From assembly GCF_008923365.1 (NCBI RefSeq), contig NZ_WBMR01000014.1, positions 27,112-91,111 of the forward strand: a DNA stretch of 64,000 bases, read 5' to 3'. Under the pieces are notes generated by a model. It saw only the letters and a list, made by a program, of their open reading frames with translations, was not told the origin of the DNA and searched no databases. How positions within the stretch are numbered: the stretch's first letter is position 1; every line of letters starts with the position of its first letter. Made by a program: the position numbers and the translations under genes. This document shows positions 8,288 to 16,233 of this stretch, one piece after another. This DNA comes from Actinomadura montaniterrae. GTDB taxonomy: Bacteria; Actinomycetota; Actinomycetes; Streptosporangiales; Streptosporangiaceae.

Positions 8288-8322
8288 CGATACAGTTGTA
8301 TCGGACAAGATACAGTCGTATC
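8288..8322. promoter_or_regulatory. twin TetR-type operators before the 8331 gene
   Basis: CGATACA-GT-TGTATCG (8288-8303, perfect) is followed by GATAC-AGTC-GTATC (8309-8322). The centres are 20 bp apart, two helical turns, so two dimers could bind the same face. They lie between the tetR stop (8286) and the ATG at 8331. Each contains a TACAGT hexamer that could act as a -10. Confidence 0.7.
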
Positions 8323-8330
8323 GTGACGGC

Positions 8331-8741
8331 ATGACATGGTTCGTGCGGCTCTGGAAGAACGGGGACGCCGCGCCCGCCGGCGGCCGGGTGTACGTCAGCA
8401 TGAACGACTACCTGGTGCACCGGCTCCGCGACGTTCCCCGCGTGGCGAGGGCCGGGATGCGGTTCCGCCGCGCCTGGCCCGAGACGGAGGGGGCGCTCGG
8501 ACTGTGGATCGCCGCGACGGGCGACGGGCGGCGGCAGATCTCCGTCTCGGTCTGGCGAGACCCGGCTGATCTGCGGCGTTTCGTCCACTCGGCGGGCCAT
8601 CGGCAGGTGGTGCGCGACTTCCGCGACGCCGGAGACCTCATCAACACCGCCTGGACGGCCGAGCGACTCGACCGCCGGCTGATCTGGCACCAGGCCGAGG
8701 AGCGCCTCACCGGCCTGCTGTCCGACGTCCTCCACCATTAG
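8331..8741 (+). CDS. small protein with a dimeric alpha/beta-barrel-like (monooxygenase-type) fold
   Basis: 136 residues beginning MTWFVRLWKNGDAAPAGG. The pattern of strands and a central helix (RVYVSMNDYLVHRL, LGLWIAATGDGRRQISVSVW, DPADLRRFVHSAGHRQVVRDF) resembles antibiotic-biosynthesis-monooxygenase-like or DUF3291-like ferredoxin-fold proteins. No catalytic motif is certain. It sits behind twin palindromic operators and an upstream tetR gene, which suggests ligand-inducible expression. The role is unknown, and the fold call rests on the strand pattern only. Confidence 0.7.
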   Translation: MTWFVRLWKNGDAAPAGGRVYVSMNDYLVHRLRDVPRVARAGMRFRRAWPETEGALGLWIAATGDGRRQISVSVWRDPADLRRFVHSAGHRQVVRDFRDAGDLINTAWTAERLDRRLIWHQAEERLTGLLSDVLHH

Positions 8742-9155
8742 ACGGCTTCCGCGCGGCCGGCAGCGGAACCGGCACGGTCACATGGCCGCCACGCGCGGCC
8801 ACGCCGCGGTCCCCACACGCGACGACGCTGCCGACCGCCCGCGCACACACTGAATCGGCGGTCACCATGAGAACCCACGGCCCGACCGAGGGCGAGAATC
8901 GAAACACCGCCGCACCGGACGGCGATGCGGGCGGCACAGCGCAGTACGCGTTGGACGGCTGTCGCGGCTGGTCTCCGGCGTCTCGGACCACGCGTCTCGG
9001 CCTATGCGTCTCGGACCCCGCGTCTCGGACCCCGCGTCTCGGACCCCGCGTCTCGGGCTGCGTGTCTCGGACCGCGTCGGGCGCAACCGCCTGACCATGC
9101 AAGCCACCCTCGAGGCGCTGGCGTCGGCCGCTGAGAACCTCCCGGGGAGGCGACC
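8742..9155. other. 414-bp intergenic stretch with a 14-bp tandem array
   Basis: No convincing gene. Open frames across it on the minus strand translate the repeat in several frames and have no start signals. The only structure is the 14-bp tandem array at 8978-9075 and, at the end, a strong ribosome site (GGGGAGG) for the gene at 9156. Confidence 0.6.
8978..9075. repeat. 14-bp tandem repeat, seven copies
   Basis: Unit GCGTCTCGGACCCC is repeated head-to-tail seven times without gaps. Copies 3-5 (9006-9047) are identical, and copies 1, 2, 6 and 7 differ only in the last five bases or one base of the core. Since 14 is not a multiple of three, it is unlikely to be coding. Confidence 0.9.
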
Positions 9156-10094
9156 ATGACCACGGTGCTGGTCCTGGGCGGCTACGGCGCGGTCGGCCGC
9201 CACCTCGTCGCGCGGCTACGGCAGGACGGCCACACCGCGCTCACAGCCGGCCGGGACGCCGTCCGCGCCGACCGTCCGGTCGACCTCGCCCAGCCTGACC
9301 TGCGCTCCTATCAGTCGTCGCTGGACGGAATCGACGTCGTGGTCAACGCGTCGGGCAAGGAGGAACCACGGCTGGCCGAACTCGCGACGGCGCGGGGCGC
9401 CGCGTTCGTCGACATCACGGCCACCGCCTCCTACGTCGCCGCGCTGGAACGACTCGACCCGCCGCGTCCGGTGCTCCTCAGCGTCGGGCTGGCTCCCGGC
9501 CTGACCAATCTGCTCGCCGCCGCCGTTCACCGCGCCTCGCCCGGCCCGATCGATGTGGCCGTCCTGCTCGGCGCCGGCGAACGGCACGGCCCGGCGGCCA
9601 CCGACTGGACGTACCGGCTGCTCGGCGGTCGCTTTCATCACGACGGCACCGTGGTCCGCAATTTCACCCGACCCCGGCGGTTCGACCTGCCCGGCTACGG
9701 CCGCCGGCGGCTCTACCGGCTGGACTTCTCCGACCAGCACACCCTGACCCGCGACCTGAACGTCCGGACGCGCACCTACTTCGGCCTCGACTCCCGGACG
9801 GCGACCACGGCCCTGGCCGCCCTGACCTGGCTGCCGGGCGGCTCGCGTCTGCCCCGGGGCCTGCACGTTCCCGGCGGCGACGACTGGCTCCTCCTGGCTC
9901 AGGGGCATGACGGCACCACGCGCTGGGCCCGCGGGCGCAACCAGTCCCACGGTACGGCGATCATCGCGGCCGCGGCCGTCGGCCTGGTGACCGGCCTGCC
10001 GCCCGGGACGCACCATCTCCACGACGTCCTCGACCTCCACGACCTCCCTATGGGCCAGGGCATTGAACTCCACACGCCACCGCCCTCACCCTGA
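9156..10094 (+). CDS. saccharopine dehydrogenase-like NAD(P)-binding protein
   Basis: 312 residues. An N-terminal Rossmann fold begins VLVLGGYGAVGRHLVARL with the GxGxxG-type loop. It is followed by the acidic/Asn segment GIDVVVNASGKEEPRLAEL and FVDITATASYVAAL, as in saccharopine dehydrogenase-like reductases. The rest (LLSVGLAPGLTNLLAAAV onward) matches the shortened relatives of that family of unknown substrate. The ATG has GGGGAGG eight bases upstream. It is followed by a convergent tetR gene and has no obvious pathway partner. Confidence 0.82.
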   Translation: MTTVLVLGGYGAVGRHLVARLRQDGHTALTAGRDAVRADRPVDLAQPDLRSYQSSLDGIDVVVNASGKEEPRLAELATARGAAFVDITATASYVAALERLDPPRPVLLSVGLAPGLTNLLAAAVHRASPGPIDVAVLLGAGERHGPAATDWTYRLLGGRFHHDGTVVRNFTRPRRFDLPGYGRRRLYRLDFSDQHTLTRDLNVRTRTYFGLDSRTATTALAALTWLPGGSRLPRGLHVPGGDDWLLLAQGHDGTTRWARGRNQSHGTAIIAAAAVGLVTGLPPGTHHLHDVLDLHDLPMGQGIELHTPPPSP

Positions 10095-10220
10095 GGACGG
10101 CCCTCTGGGGACACGTTGAGAACGCCCTGCTCCTAGAGGGAGCACGTCGAGGACCGCCCCGTCCGTCAGACAGAGGCGTTGAGAACCACTTCGCCTTTCG
10201 CGCGCGAAGTCCGCGGGAAG

Positions 10221-10814
10221 TCAGCGGCGCAGGCCGTGCAGGAGGGCGAGGACGGCGGGCTCGGCGTCGGCGCGGGCGGACTCGGGGTCGTCGGCACCGG
10301 CGATGAGCAGACCAGCCTCGCCCAGTCCGGCGAGGACGACGTGGGCGAGCGCGCGGAGCGGGACGTCGTCGCGCAGCATCCCGGCCGCACGGCCCAGCTC
10401 CAGCCCCGCGATCACCACGCCGAGGGCGTACCGCTCGTCGATCTCCCGCCACTCGGCCCAGCCGAGCACCGACGGCGCCTCGATCAGGCCGATCCGGGCC
10501 CTGTCCGCTTCGACGCAGGACCGCAGGTAGCTCCGCACTCCGGTTTCGAGGGCGGCCATCGGGTCGGCGCCGCCCAGACCGTCCATCTCCGCGGAGATCT
10601 CCTCGATCAGCTCCTGCTGGAGCTGCTCGTACACGGCGCGGAACAGGTCCTTCTTGTCCTTGAAGTGGTGATACATGGCGCCCCGCGAGCTGCCGGCCCG
10701 CTCGACGATCTCCGGGGTGCCGACCGCCGCGTAGCCGCGCTCGGCGAACAGCGCGCGCGCCGCCGCGATCAGGTGGGCGCGGGTCGCTTCGGACTTCTCG
10801 GCCTGCCGGCTCAT
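10221..10814 (-). CDS. TetR-family regulator
   Basis: 197 residues with a clear HTH: TRAHLIAAARALFAERGYA, TPEIVERAGSSRGAMYHHFKDKKDLF. The ligand domain includes the TetR_C-type segment RIGLIEAPSVLGWAEWREIDERYAL, which is shared by many AcrR-like regulators. It is divergent from two overlapping alpha/beta hydrolase genes, with a perfect palindrome in the shared gap. It is therefore probably an autoregulated repressor of that operon. Confidence 0.9.
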   Translation of the reverse strand: MSRQAEKSEATRAHLIAAARALFAERGYAAVGTPEIVERAGSSRGAMYHHFKDKKDLFRAVYEQLQQELIEEISAEMDGLGGADPMAALETGVRSYLRSCVEADRARIGLIEAPSVLGWAEWREIDERYALGVVIAGLELGRAAGMLRDDVPLRALAHVVLAGLGEAGLLIAGADDPESARADAEPAVLALLHGLRR

Positions 10815-10850
10815 CGCTCGCCTCTCCAGGGGTCTGCCGGCCGCCCTTTA

Positions 10851-10867
10851 AAACAGGCAGCCTGTTT
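10851..10867. promoter_or_regulatory. perfect TetR operator candidate
   Basis: AAACAGGC-A-GCCTGTTT is a 17-bp palindrome with a single central base in the 98-bp gap between the divergent tetR (start 10814) and hydrolase (start 10913) genes. It is of the ACAGGC/GCCTGT class common for TetR proteins. Confidence 0.75.
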
Positions 10868-10912
10868 GTTATCTTCGCTTCCATACGCATTCTCTCGACA
10901 AGGGGCGTGGAG

Positions 10913-11809
10913 ATGAGCGACGTGCAGGCCGCCACCCGGGCCGGGTGGCGCGACGCGGACCTGGGCACCCGGCGCGAGATCGAGGTGCCGGGAGGCCGGA
11001 TCGCGGTGTTCGAGGCGGGCCAAGGCGAACCGGTGGTGTTCGTCCACGGTGTACTGGTCAACGCGAACCTCTGGCGCCGGGTCGTGGCACGGCTGTCGGA
11101 CCGCTACCGCTGCGTGACGCTGGACCTGCCGTTCGGCGCACACACGGTGGCTTTGCCCGGCGCCGATCTCACCCCGCCGGCCCTGGCCGCCATGGTCGCC
11201 GGCGCGATCGAGGCCCTGGACCTTGGAGCGGTCACCCTGGTCGGCAACGACAGCGGCGGCGCCGTCTGCCAGATCGTCGCGACGACCCGTCCCGAACTGG
11301 TCGGCCGGCTCGTCCTCACCTCCTGCGACGCCTACGACACCTTCCCTCCGCGGTTCTTCGGCTATCTCAACCTCGCGGCACGCGTCCCCGGAGCGATCGG
11401 GACCCTGCTGAGCGCGCTCCGGTTCCTTCCCGCGATGCGCCGGCTGCCGATCGCCTTCGGATGGCTGACCCGCCGCCCGCTGCCGCGCCCGGTGACCGAC
11501 TCCTACGTCCTGCCCGCCTGCGTGAACCACGGCGTCCGTGACGACCTGCGCCGGGTGCTGCGCGGCCTGGACCCGCGGCACACGCTCGCCGCCGCGAAAC
11601 GGTTCGGGGCCTTCACCTCGCCGGTGCTCGTCGCCTGGTCCGAGCGGGACCGCTTCTTCACCGCCGCCCACGCCGAGCGGCTGGCCACCGACTTCCCGGA
11701 CGCCCGCCTCGAATGGATCCCCGGGGCGCGCACCTTCTCGCCCGAGGACCAGCCCGCGCGCCTGGCCTCCGCGATCGCCGGGTTCGTCCCGCAGCGGGCG
11801 GCCCGGTGA
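10913..11809 (+). CDS. alpha/beta hydrolase (haloalkane dehalogenase-like), His position altered
   Basis: 298 residues with an alpha/beta-hydrolase fold. The oxyanion-hole strand is VVFVHGVLVNANLWR and the nucleophile elbow is VGNDSGG, which puts Asp as nucleophile as in dehalogenases and epoxide hydrolases. The acid loop is WSERDRFF. Where a catalytic His is expected near the C-terminus (usually GHF), the sequence reads GARTFSPEDQPARLA, so the His seems missing. ATG 10913 has AAGGGG eight bases upstream; GTG 10907 is in frame. Its stop overlaps the next hydrolase gene (GTGA), so the two are co-translated, probably under the divergent TetR. Confidence 0.85.
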   Translation: MSDVQAATRAGWRDADLGTRREIEVPGGRIAVFEAGQGEPVVFVHGVLVNANLWRRVVARLSDRYRCVTLDLPFGAHTVALPGADLTPPALAAMVAGAIEALDLGAVTLVGNDSGGAVCQIVATTRPELVGRLVLTSCDAYDTFPPRFFGYLNLAARVPGAIGTLLSALRFLPAMRRLPIAFGWLTRRPLPRPVTDSYVLPACVNHGVRDDLRRVLRGLDPRHTLAAAKRFGAFTSPVLVAWSERDRFFTAAHAERLATDFPDARLEWIPGARTFSPEDQPARLASAIAGFVPQRAAR

Positions 11810-12693
11810 CCGGCAGGCCCCTGCCCGACCTGGACGGCGTCGAGCACCGGTTCGTCGACGTGAACGGCCTGCGCATGCACGTGGCCTTGGCCGGCCAGGG
11901 CGAACCGCTGGTCCTGCTGCACGGCTGGCCCCAGCACTGGTGGCAGTGGCGGCACCTCATCGGCCCGCTCGCCGAGCACCACCGGGTCATCTGCCCGGAC
12001 CTGCGCGGCCTCGGCTGGACCGCCGCACCGCCGGACGGGTACAGCCCTGCCGCCATGGCCGACGACGTGATCGGCCTGCTCGACCGGCTCGGCGTACGGA
12101 CCTTCGGCCTGATCGGGCATGACTGGGGCGGAGCCGCCGGATACGTCCTCGCCCTCCGGTATCCCGGACGGGTCAGGCGCTTCATCGCCATCAACACCGC
12201 GAACCCCTTCCTGCGGCCGACACCTCGGGTCTTGCTGAACGGGACGCGGTTGTGGCACATCGTCGCCAACGCCACCGGCCCTCGCCTGGCGGGGGCGGCG
12301 ATCCCGCGCTGGGCGCTGCGCCACTGGCCGCACCGCCCCACCGCGCTGACCCCCGACGACCGGGCGGTCTTCCTGGCCCAGTTCCGCGACCCCGCACGGG
12401 TACGCGCCACCGTCCGCTACTACCGGAACCTGCTGCTGCGGGAGATCCCGTCGCTGCTGGCGGGCCGGTACCGGTGGGCGCGGCTGACCGTTCCGACGCT
12501 CGTGCTGTCAGGCGCCCGGGATCCCCTCCTCCCTCCGGGCCAGATGTGCGGCTTCGGCCGGCACGCCACCGACCTGCGCGTCGAACTCCTCGAGAACGTC
12601 GGTCACTTCCCAGCCGCCGAGAACCCCACCGAGGTCGCCCATCGAGCCCTCAAATTTTTCGCCGCGCACCCCCTTCCACCAGCCCCCGCCTAA
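11806..12693 (+). CDS. alpha/beta hydrolase, epoxide-hydrolase-like
   Basis: 295 residues starting at a GTG that overlaps the previous stop by four bases. Motifs are LVLLHGWPQHWWQWR (HGWP oxyanion-hole motif of epoxide hydrolases), LIGHDWGGAAGYVLA (Asp nucleophile), LSGARDPLLP (acid) and NVGHFPAAENP (catalytic His). The catalytic set appears complete, unlike in its upstream neighbour. Pairing a complete and an incomplete hydrolase in one operon suggests either a heteromeric enzyme or two related detoxification activities. The substrate is not deducible. Confidence 0.88.
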   Translation: MTGRPLPDLDGVEHRFVDVNGLRMHVALAGQGEPLVLLHGWPQHWWQWRHLIGPLAEHHRVICPDLRGLGWTAAPPDGYSPAAMADDVIGLLDRLGVRTFGLIGHDWGGAAGYVLALRYPGRVRRFIAINTANPFLRPTPRVLLNGTRLWHIVANATGPRLAGAAIPRWALRHWPHRPTALTPDDRAVFLAQFRDPARVRATVRYYRNLLLREIPSLLAGRYRWARLTVPTLVLSGARDPLLPPGQMCGFGRHATDLRVELLENVGHFPAAENPTEVAHRALKFFAAHPLPPAPA

Positions 12694-12756
12694 CCCCCAA
12701 GCCAGGTGACCCGCCTCGGGATAGGCCCAGGCTCCACCTGCCGACGCACACCGCCC

Positions 12757-13551
12757 TGCAGTTCCGCACCGCTGCGAAACCCTGGCTGCCGGGCCCCGCC
12801 CAACTCCGCCCGCCACCTCATCCTGACCAACCACGGGGGTCCGCGCTAAGCCTGCCGGGCGTGCGCCGCTTAGCGCAGTTACGCACTTCGCGTGCCAGTT
12901 CAGCGACCTGTCGCAGGGGCGCGGGCCCAGCCTGGCGTGCGTGCCCCTTTGTGCAGTTCCGCACTCCGCACGCCGGTTCCGTGACTCACTGCGGGAGGGG
13001 CGGGCTTGGTCTGACGGACGCGCGTCGCCGTGCGTTCCGCACTGCTGCGAAACCTTGGCTGCCGGGCCCCGCCCAACTCTGCGCGCCAGCTCATCGTGAC
13101 CAGCCACGGGACGTGCCCGCCCTCGGCCTGCCGGATACGTGCCCCTTTGTGCAGTTGCGCACTGCTGCGGAACCCCTGCTGTCGGTCTCGCCTAACTCCG
13201 CGCGCCAGCTCATTCTGACCAGCCACGGGATGGGCCCGCGCTCAGCCTGGCGGGTGTGCGCCGCTTAGCGCAGTTGCGCACTTCGTGCGCTAGTTCAGCG
13301 ACCTGCCGCGGGAGGGGCGCGGGCTCAGCCTGGTGTGCGCGCGTCGCTGTGCGTTCCGCACTGCTGCGGAACTCCGGCTATCGGGCCCCGCCCAACTCTG
13401 CGCGCCAGCTCATCGTGACCAGCCACGGGACGTGCCTGCGCTCGGCCTGCCGGGGGCGCGCCGCTTAGTGCAGTTGCGCACTTCGCGTGCCAGTTCAGCG
13501 AGTCGCTGCAGGGTGGGCGCGGGCTTGGTGTGGCGGGCCGCGCGTCGTTTG
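12757..13551. repeat. array of eight degenerate units in two sizes (about 119 and 79 bp)
   Basis: Each unit opens with a GCAGTTGCGCACT-like block (or GCGTTCCGCACT), at about 12758, 12875, 12953, 13032, 13151, 13270, 13351 and 13470. Long units (A) contain CTGCTGCGGAACC, a GGGCCCCGCCCAACTC segment, GCGCGCCAGCTCATCGTGAC and CAGCCACGGG. Short units (B) go from the opening block directly to GCGTGCCAGTTCAGCGACCT, lacking about 40 bp. The order is A B B A A B A B. Long-to-next distances are 117-119 bp and short-to-next are 78-81 bp. It lies between convergent genes. Confidence 0.85.
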
Positions 13552-13714
13552 GTGCAGGCCGCGGACTGGAACTTCGGACGGCTCCGTGCAGCGAGCCTTG
13601 CGTCCCGGCCGCCGGGTAGTGCCGCGCGGCCGGGCTTGGGGAGTGTCGGGGGACCGCGGGGTGCCGGCGGGGCGGTGTTGGGGGCGGGCTTGGCGGCTTT
13701 GCGGGGCAGGGGCT

Positions 13715-13743
13715 GGTGGGGCAGGCCGGGGGCCTGCCCCACC
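13715..13743 (-). terminator. terminator hairpin of the VIT/vWA gene
   Basis: GGTGGGGCAGGCC, loop GGG and GGCCTGCCCCACC form a perfect 13-bp stem, three bases beyond the stop codon of the minus-strand VIT/vWA gene. It has no T-tract, as is usual in high-GC actinobacteria. Confidence 0.75.
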
Positions 13744-13746
13744 GGG

Positions 13747-16233
13747 TCAGGTGGTGCGCTTCCAGAAGGGGCGGCGGGTCGGTGGCTGGGCGGGCTCGCC
13801 GGTGAACTCGCCGAGGGTCTGCAGTGTGCGGGACCAGAGGCCGTCGACCAGCTGTGCCTCGCTCGTGGGCGAGATGTGGATCAGGTCGTCGCGGAGTGCC
13901 TCCAGGGTGCGGAGTGGTTCGGTGCCGGGGGCGAGGAGCGGGCGCATGCGGTCGATGACCGACGTCAGGTCGGGCAGGACGTCCTGCAGCAGGCAGGTGA
14001 TGCGGCGGGCCAGGTCGTCGGGGGTGTTGCGCATCGCCTCCAGTTGCTGTGCCAGTTCCCGCTTGAAGGCGCTGAGGTCGGACGTGGGGGGCGGCCCGCC
14101 GGGGGTGCTCCCGCGGCGAGCGCGCGGGGTGCGGGGCGGGTCCGTCAGCAGGAAGTCGGGCACGTCGAGATCGTCCGTCGGATCCGTGAAGTCCATGGGG
14201 CGGCTGCGCGCCGCCGAGGGAGCCGGCGGCTGGGACGAGAGCGGGGGCCTGGGGGGACCCGACGGAGCGCTCGGAGCCGGCGGGGCGAAGGTCGGGGGTG
14301 GGGGGCCGCCCGCGGGCTGGGCGGGAGGCGGGGCCATCAGCGGGCTCGCGGCTCCGTACGAGGGGGCGGGGGCGGCCCAGCCGTCCGGGACCTCGACCGG
14401 TTGGACGACCTGGTGCGGCGCGGACGAGTCGGTCACGACCCGGCTGTCGACGGCGACGAAGGCGGTGAAGCGGCACAGCACTCCGAACCGCAGCGAGGTC
14501 TCGACGATGCGCTGTTCGAGCTCCGGAGGTCCGCCGATGGTGTAGCGGTCCTCCAGGTCGCGGAGATGCGCGCGCGCCCAGATCGCCGTGGCGGCGGGAT
14601 TCCGGGCGAGCGTGCCGGGCGCCTGCTGCCGCCAAGCGGTGCCGTCGGACGCGGTGCCCTGCACGGTGACGGATCCGGTGGGCGCGCCGCGGAAGCGGCC
14701 CGCGATCACGAGCGGCACCCCGGGGAAGAGGGCGCCGAGGCGGGCGGGGGCCACCGAATCGGGGACGATCTCCAGGCCCTCGGCCCGCAGGGAGAGGCCG
14801 GTGGCGACGGGCGCGCCGATGCGGTGGTGGATCTGGTCCATGGCCTCGTCGAGGCGGTCCTCGGACTCGACCAGCTCGCACCGGCCCTGGCCGATCGCGG
14901 CCAGCCGGTTCAGGAAGCCCGCGTTCACGGCGCGGTCGATGCCGACGGTGTGGACGCGCACGCCCTGCAGACGGGGCGCCAGGTGCGCGAGGATCTGGTC
15001 CTCGTTGCCGACCTGGCCGTCGGTGATGAGGACCACCACGCGGTCGCTCTCGGAGCCGGCGACCAGGCGGCAGGCCTCGTCGAGCGGGGTGAGCATCTCG
15101 GTGCCGCCGCGGGCGTCGAGCGCGGCGAGGTGCTCGACGGCGCGGAACCGGTTGCGGTCCGTGCCCGGGGCCAGGCCGGAGCCGAGGTCGCGGGGCCGCT
15201 CGACGACGGTGTCGAAGGACAGCACGGCGAACCGGTCCTCGTCGCGGAGCGTGTCGACGATCCGCGCGGCGGCGCGCCGGGCGGCGACCATCTTCCAGCC
15301 GTGCATGCTGCCGGAGCGGTCGAGGATGAGCACCACATCGCGCGGGCGCGGCCGGGCGTCTCCGGAGGGGAGGACCGTCAGGCTGAAGGTGCCCTCGTCG
15401 CCGTTCTCGTCCGGGACCAGCGACAGGGCCGCGCTCTCCTGCGGCGCGAAGCCCAGCCGCAGGATGAAGTCGCGGTCGAGGCGCTCGCCGGGACGGAGCC
15501 GGACCGTGGTGCGGTCGCCGTCGGTCTCCTCGGTCACCACGTGCAGGGCCGAGTGGATCTCGGTCAGCGGCAGGCCGGACGGGTCGATGTCGGCGCTGAT
15601 CGCCAGCCGGACCGGGTTGGGGAACCCCGGCAGCAGCACGGGCGGGCTGATCCGGGACGCGTCCGGCACCGCCTCGGTGTCCTCGGCCACGCCGGCGCCC
15701 GCGGCCGCGTCGTCCAGTGGTGCCCCCGGGATGTAGCGGGGCGCGACGACGAGCGGGAAACGGAACGTCGCCGTCGAGGCCGACTCATGGGGCAGCGGCT
15801 GGGTGAGCGCGAGGCGGATCGTCACGCGTTCCCCCGGCAGGATGTTGCCCACCTGCATGGTGAACACGTCCGGCCGGTCCTCCTCGGCGAGGGCGGCGCG
15901 CTTCCCGGCCGCTATGGCGGCGCTGTAGTCCTGGCGGGCCTGGCCTCGTTCCTTCAGCGCCCCTTCGATGACCCGGTCGTCCGCCTCCATGCGCAGCGCG
16001 GTCACGGCGGCGCGGTCGGGGAGCGGGAAGATGTAGGTCGCCTCCAGGGGCACGTCGAACGGGTTGCGGAACCCCTGGACGACCTCGACGCCGGCAGCGA
16101 GACCGGTGATCGATGCGTGCACGTCGACGGAGTCGAGCGGGAGGTTGCCCCGATCGGTGGACAGTGCGCCGAGCCCGCCGTCCGGGTCCGTGGGCGCATC
16201 GGTCTCGGGCATGGGCAGTATGCGGACGGTCAT
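13747..16233 (-). CDS. VIT domain and von Willebrand factor A domain protein
   Basis: 828 residues. An N-terminal VIT domain (about 1-135) includes VVQGFRNPFDVPLEATYIFP and NILPGERVTIRL. A vWA domain follows, with the metal site DRSGSM starting at D305, GGTEMLTPL and ITDGQVGN, so a metal-ion-dependent adhesion site appears complete. The linker (about 590-700) is Pro/Ala/Ser-rich, and a helical C-terminal domain ends PTRRPFWKRTT. VIT/vWA proteins act as protein-interaction platforms. There is no signal peptide, so it is probably cytoplasmic. The start overlaps the stop of a MerR gene (ATGA), so the two form one operon controlled from the operator at 16987-17011. Confidence 0.88.
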   Translation of the reverse strand: MTVRILPMPETDAPTDPDGGLGALSTDRGNLPLDSVDVHASITGLAAGVEVVQGFRNPFDVPLEATYIFPLPDRAAVTALRMEADDRVIEGALKERGQARQDYSAAIAAGKRAALAEEDRPDVFTMQVGNILPGERVTIRLALTQPLPHESASTATFRFPLVVAPRYIPGAPLDDAAAGAGVAEDTEAVPDASRISPPVLLPGFPNPVRLAISADIDPSGLPLTEIHSALHVVTEETDGDRTTVRLRPGERLDRDFILRLGFAPQESAALSLVPDENGDEGTFSLTVLPSGDARPRPRDVVLILDRSGSMHGWKMVAARRAAARIVDTLRDEDRFAVLSFDTVVERPRDLGSGLAPGTDRNRFRAVEHLAALDARGGTEMLTPLDEACRLVAGSESDRVVVLITDGQVGNEDQILAHLAPRLQGVRVHTVGIDRAVNAGFLNRLAAIGQGRCELVESEDRLDEAMDQIHHRIGAPVATGLSLRAEGLEIVPDSVAPARLGALFPGVPLVIAGRFRGAPTGSVTVQGTASDGTAWRQQAPGTLARNPAATAIWARAHLRDLEDRYTIGGPPELEQRIVETSLRFGVLCRFTAFVAVDSRVVTDSSAPHQVVQPVEVPDGWAAPAPSYGAASPLMAPPPAQPAGGPPPPTFAPPAPSAPSGPPRPPLSSQPPAPSAARSRPMDFTDPTDDLDVPDFLLTDPPRTPRARRGSTPGGPPPTSDLSAFKRELAQQLEAMRNTPDDLARRITCLLQDVLPDLTSVIDRMRPLLAPGTEPLRTLEALRDDLIHISPTSEAQLVDGLWSRTLQTLGEFTGEPAQPPTRRPFWKRTT

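Larger units (their letters stand above)
12694..13746. other. 1-kb convergent intergenic region filled by a repeat array
   Basis: It contains the 12757-13551 repeat array and a terminator hairpin at 13715-13743. Open frames on both strands merely translate the repeats; on the minus strand they recurrently give LNWHAKC-type peptides. None has a start site or stable reading frame, so I call no gene here. Confidence 0.7.

Noticed and set aside
8707..9203. Minus-strand frames with RDAGSET-type repeats
   Set aside because: They simply translate the 14-bp tandem array in successive frames and lack start signals.
12508..13268. Open frames in the repeat array giving LNWHAKC-type and DELARRVGRG-type peptides
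   Set aside because: The frame shifts from unit to unit because unit lengths (79, 119) are not constant multiples of three; no ribosome site.
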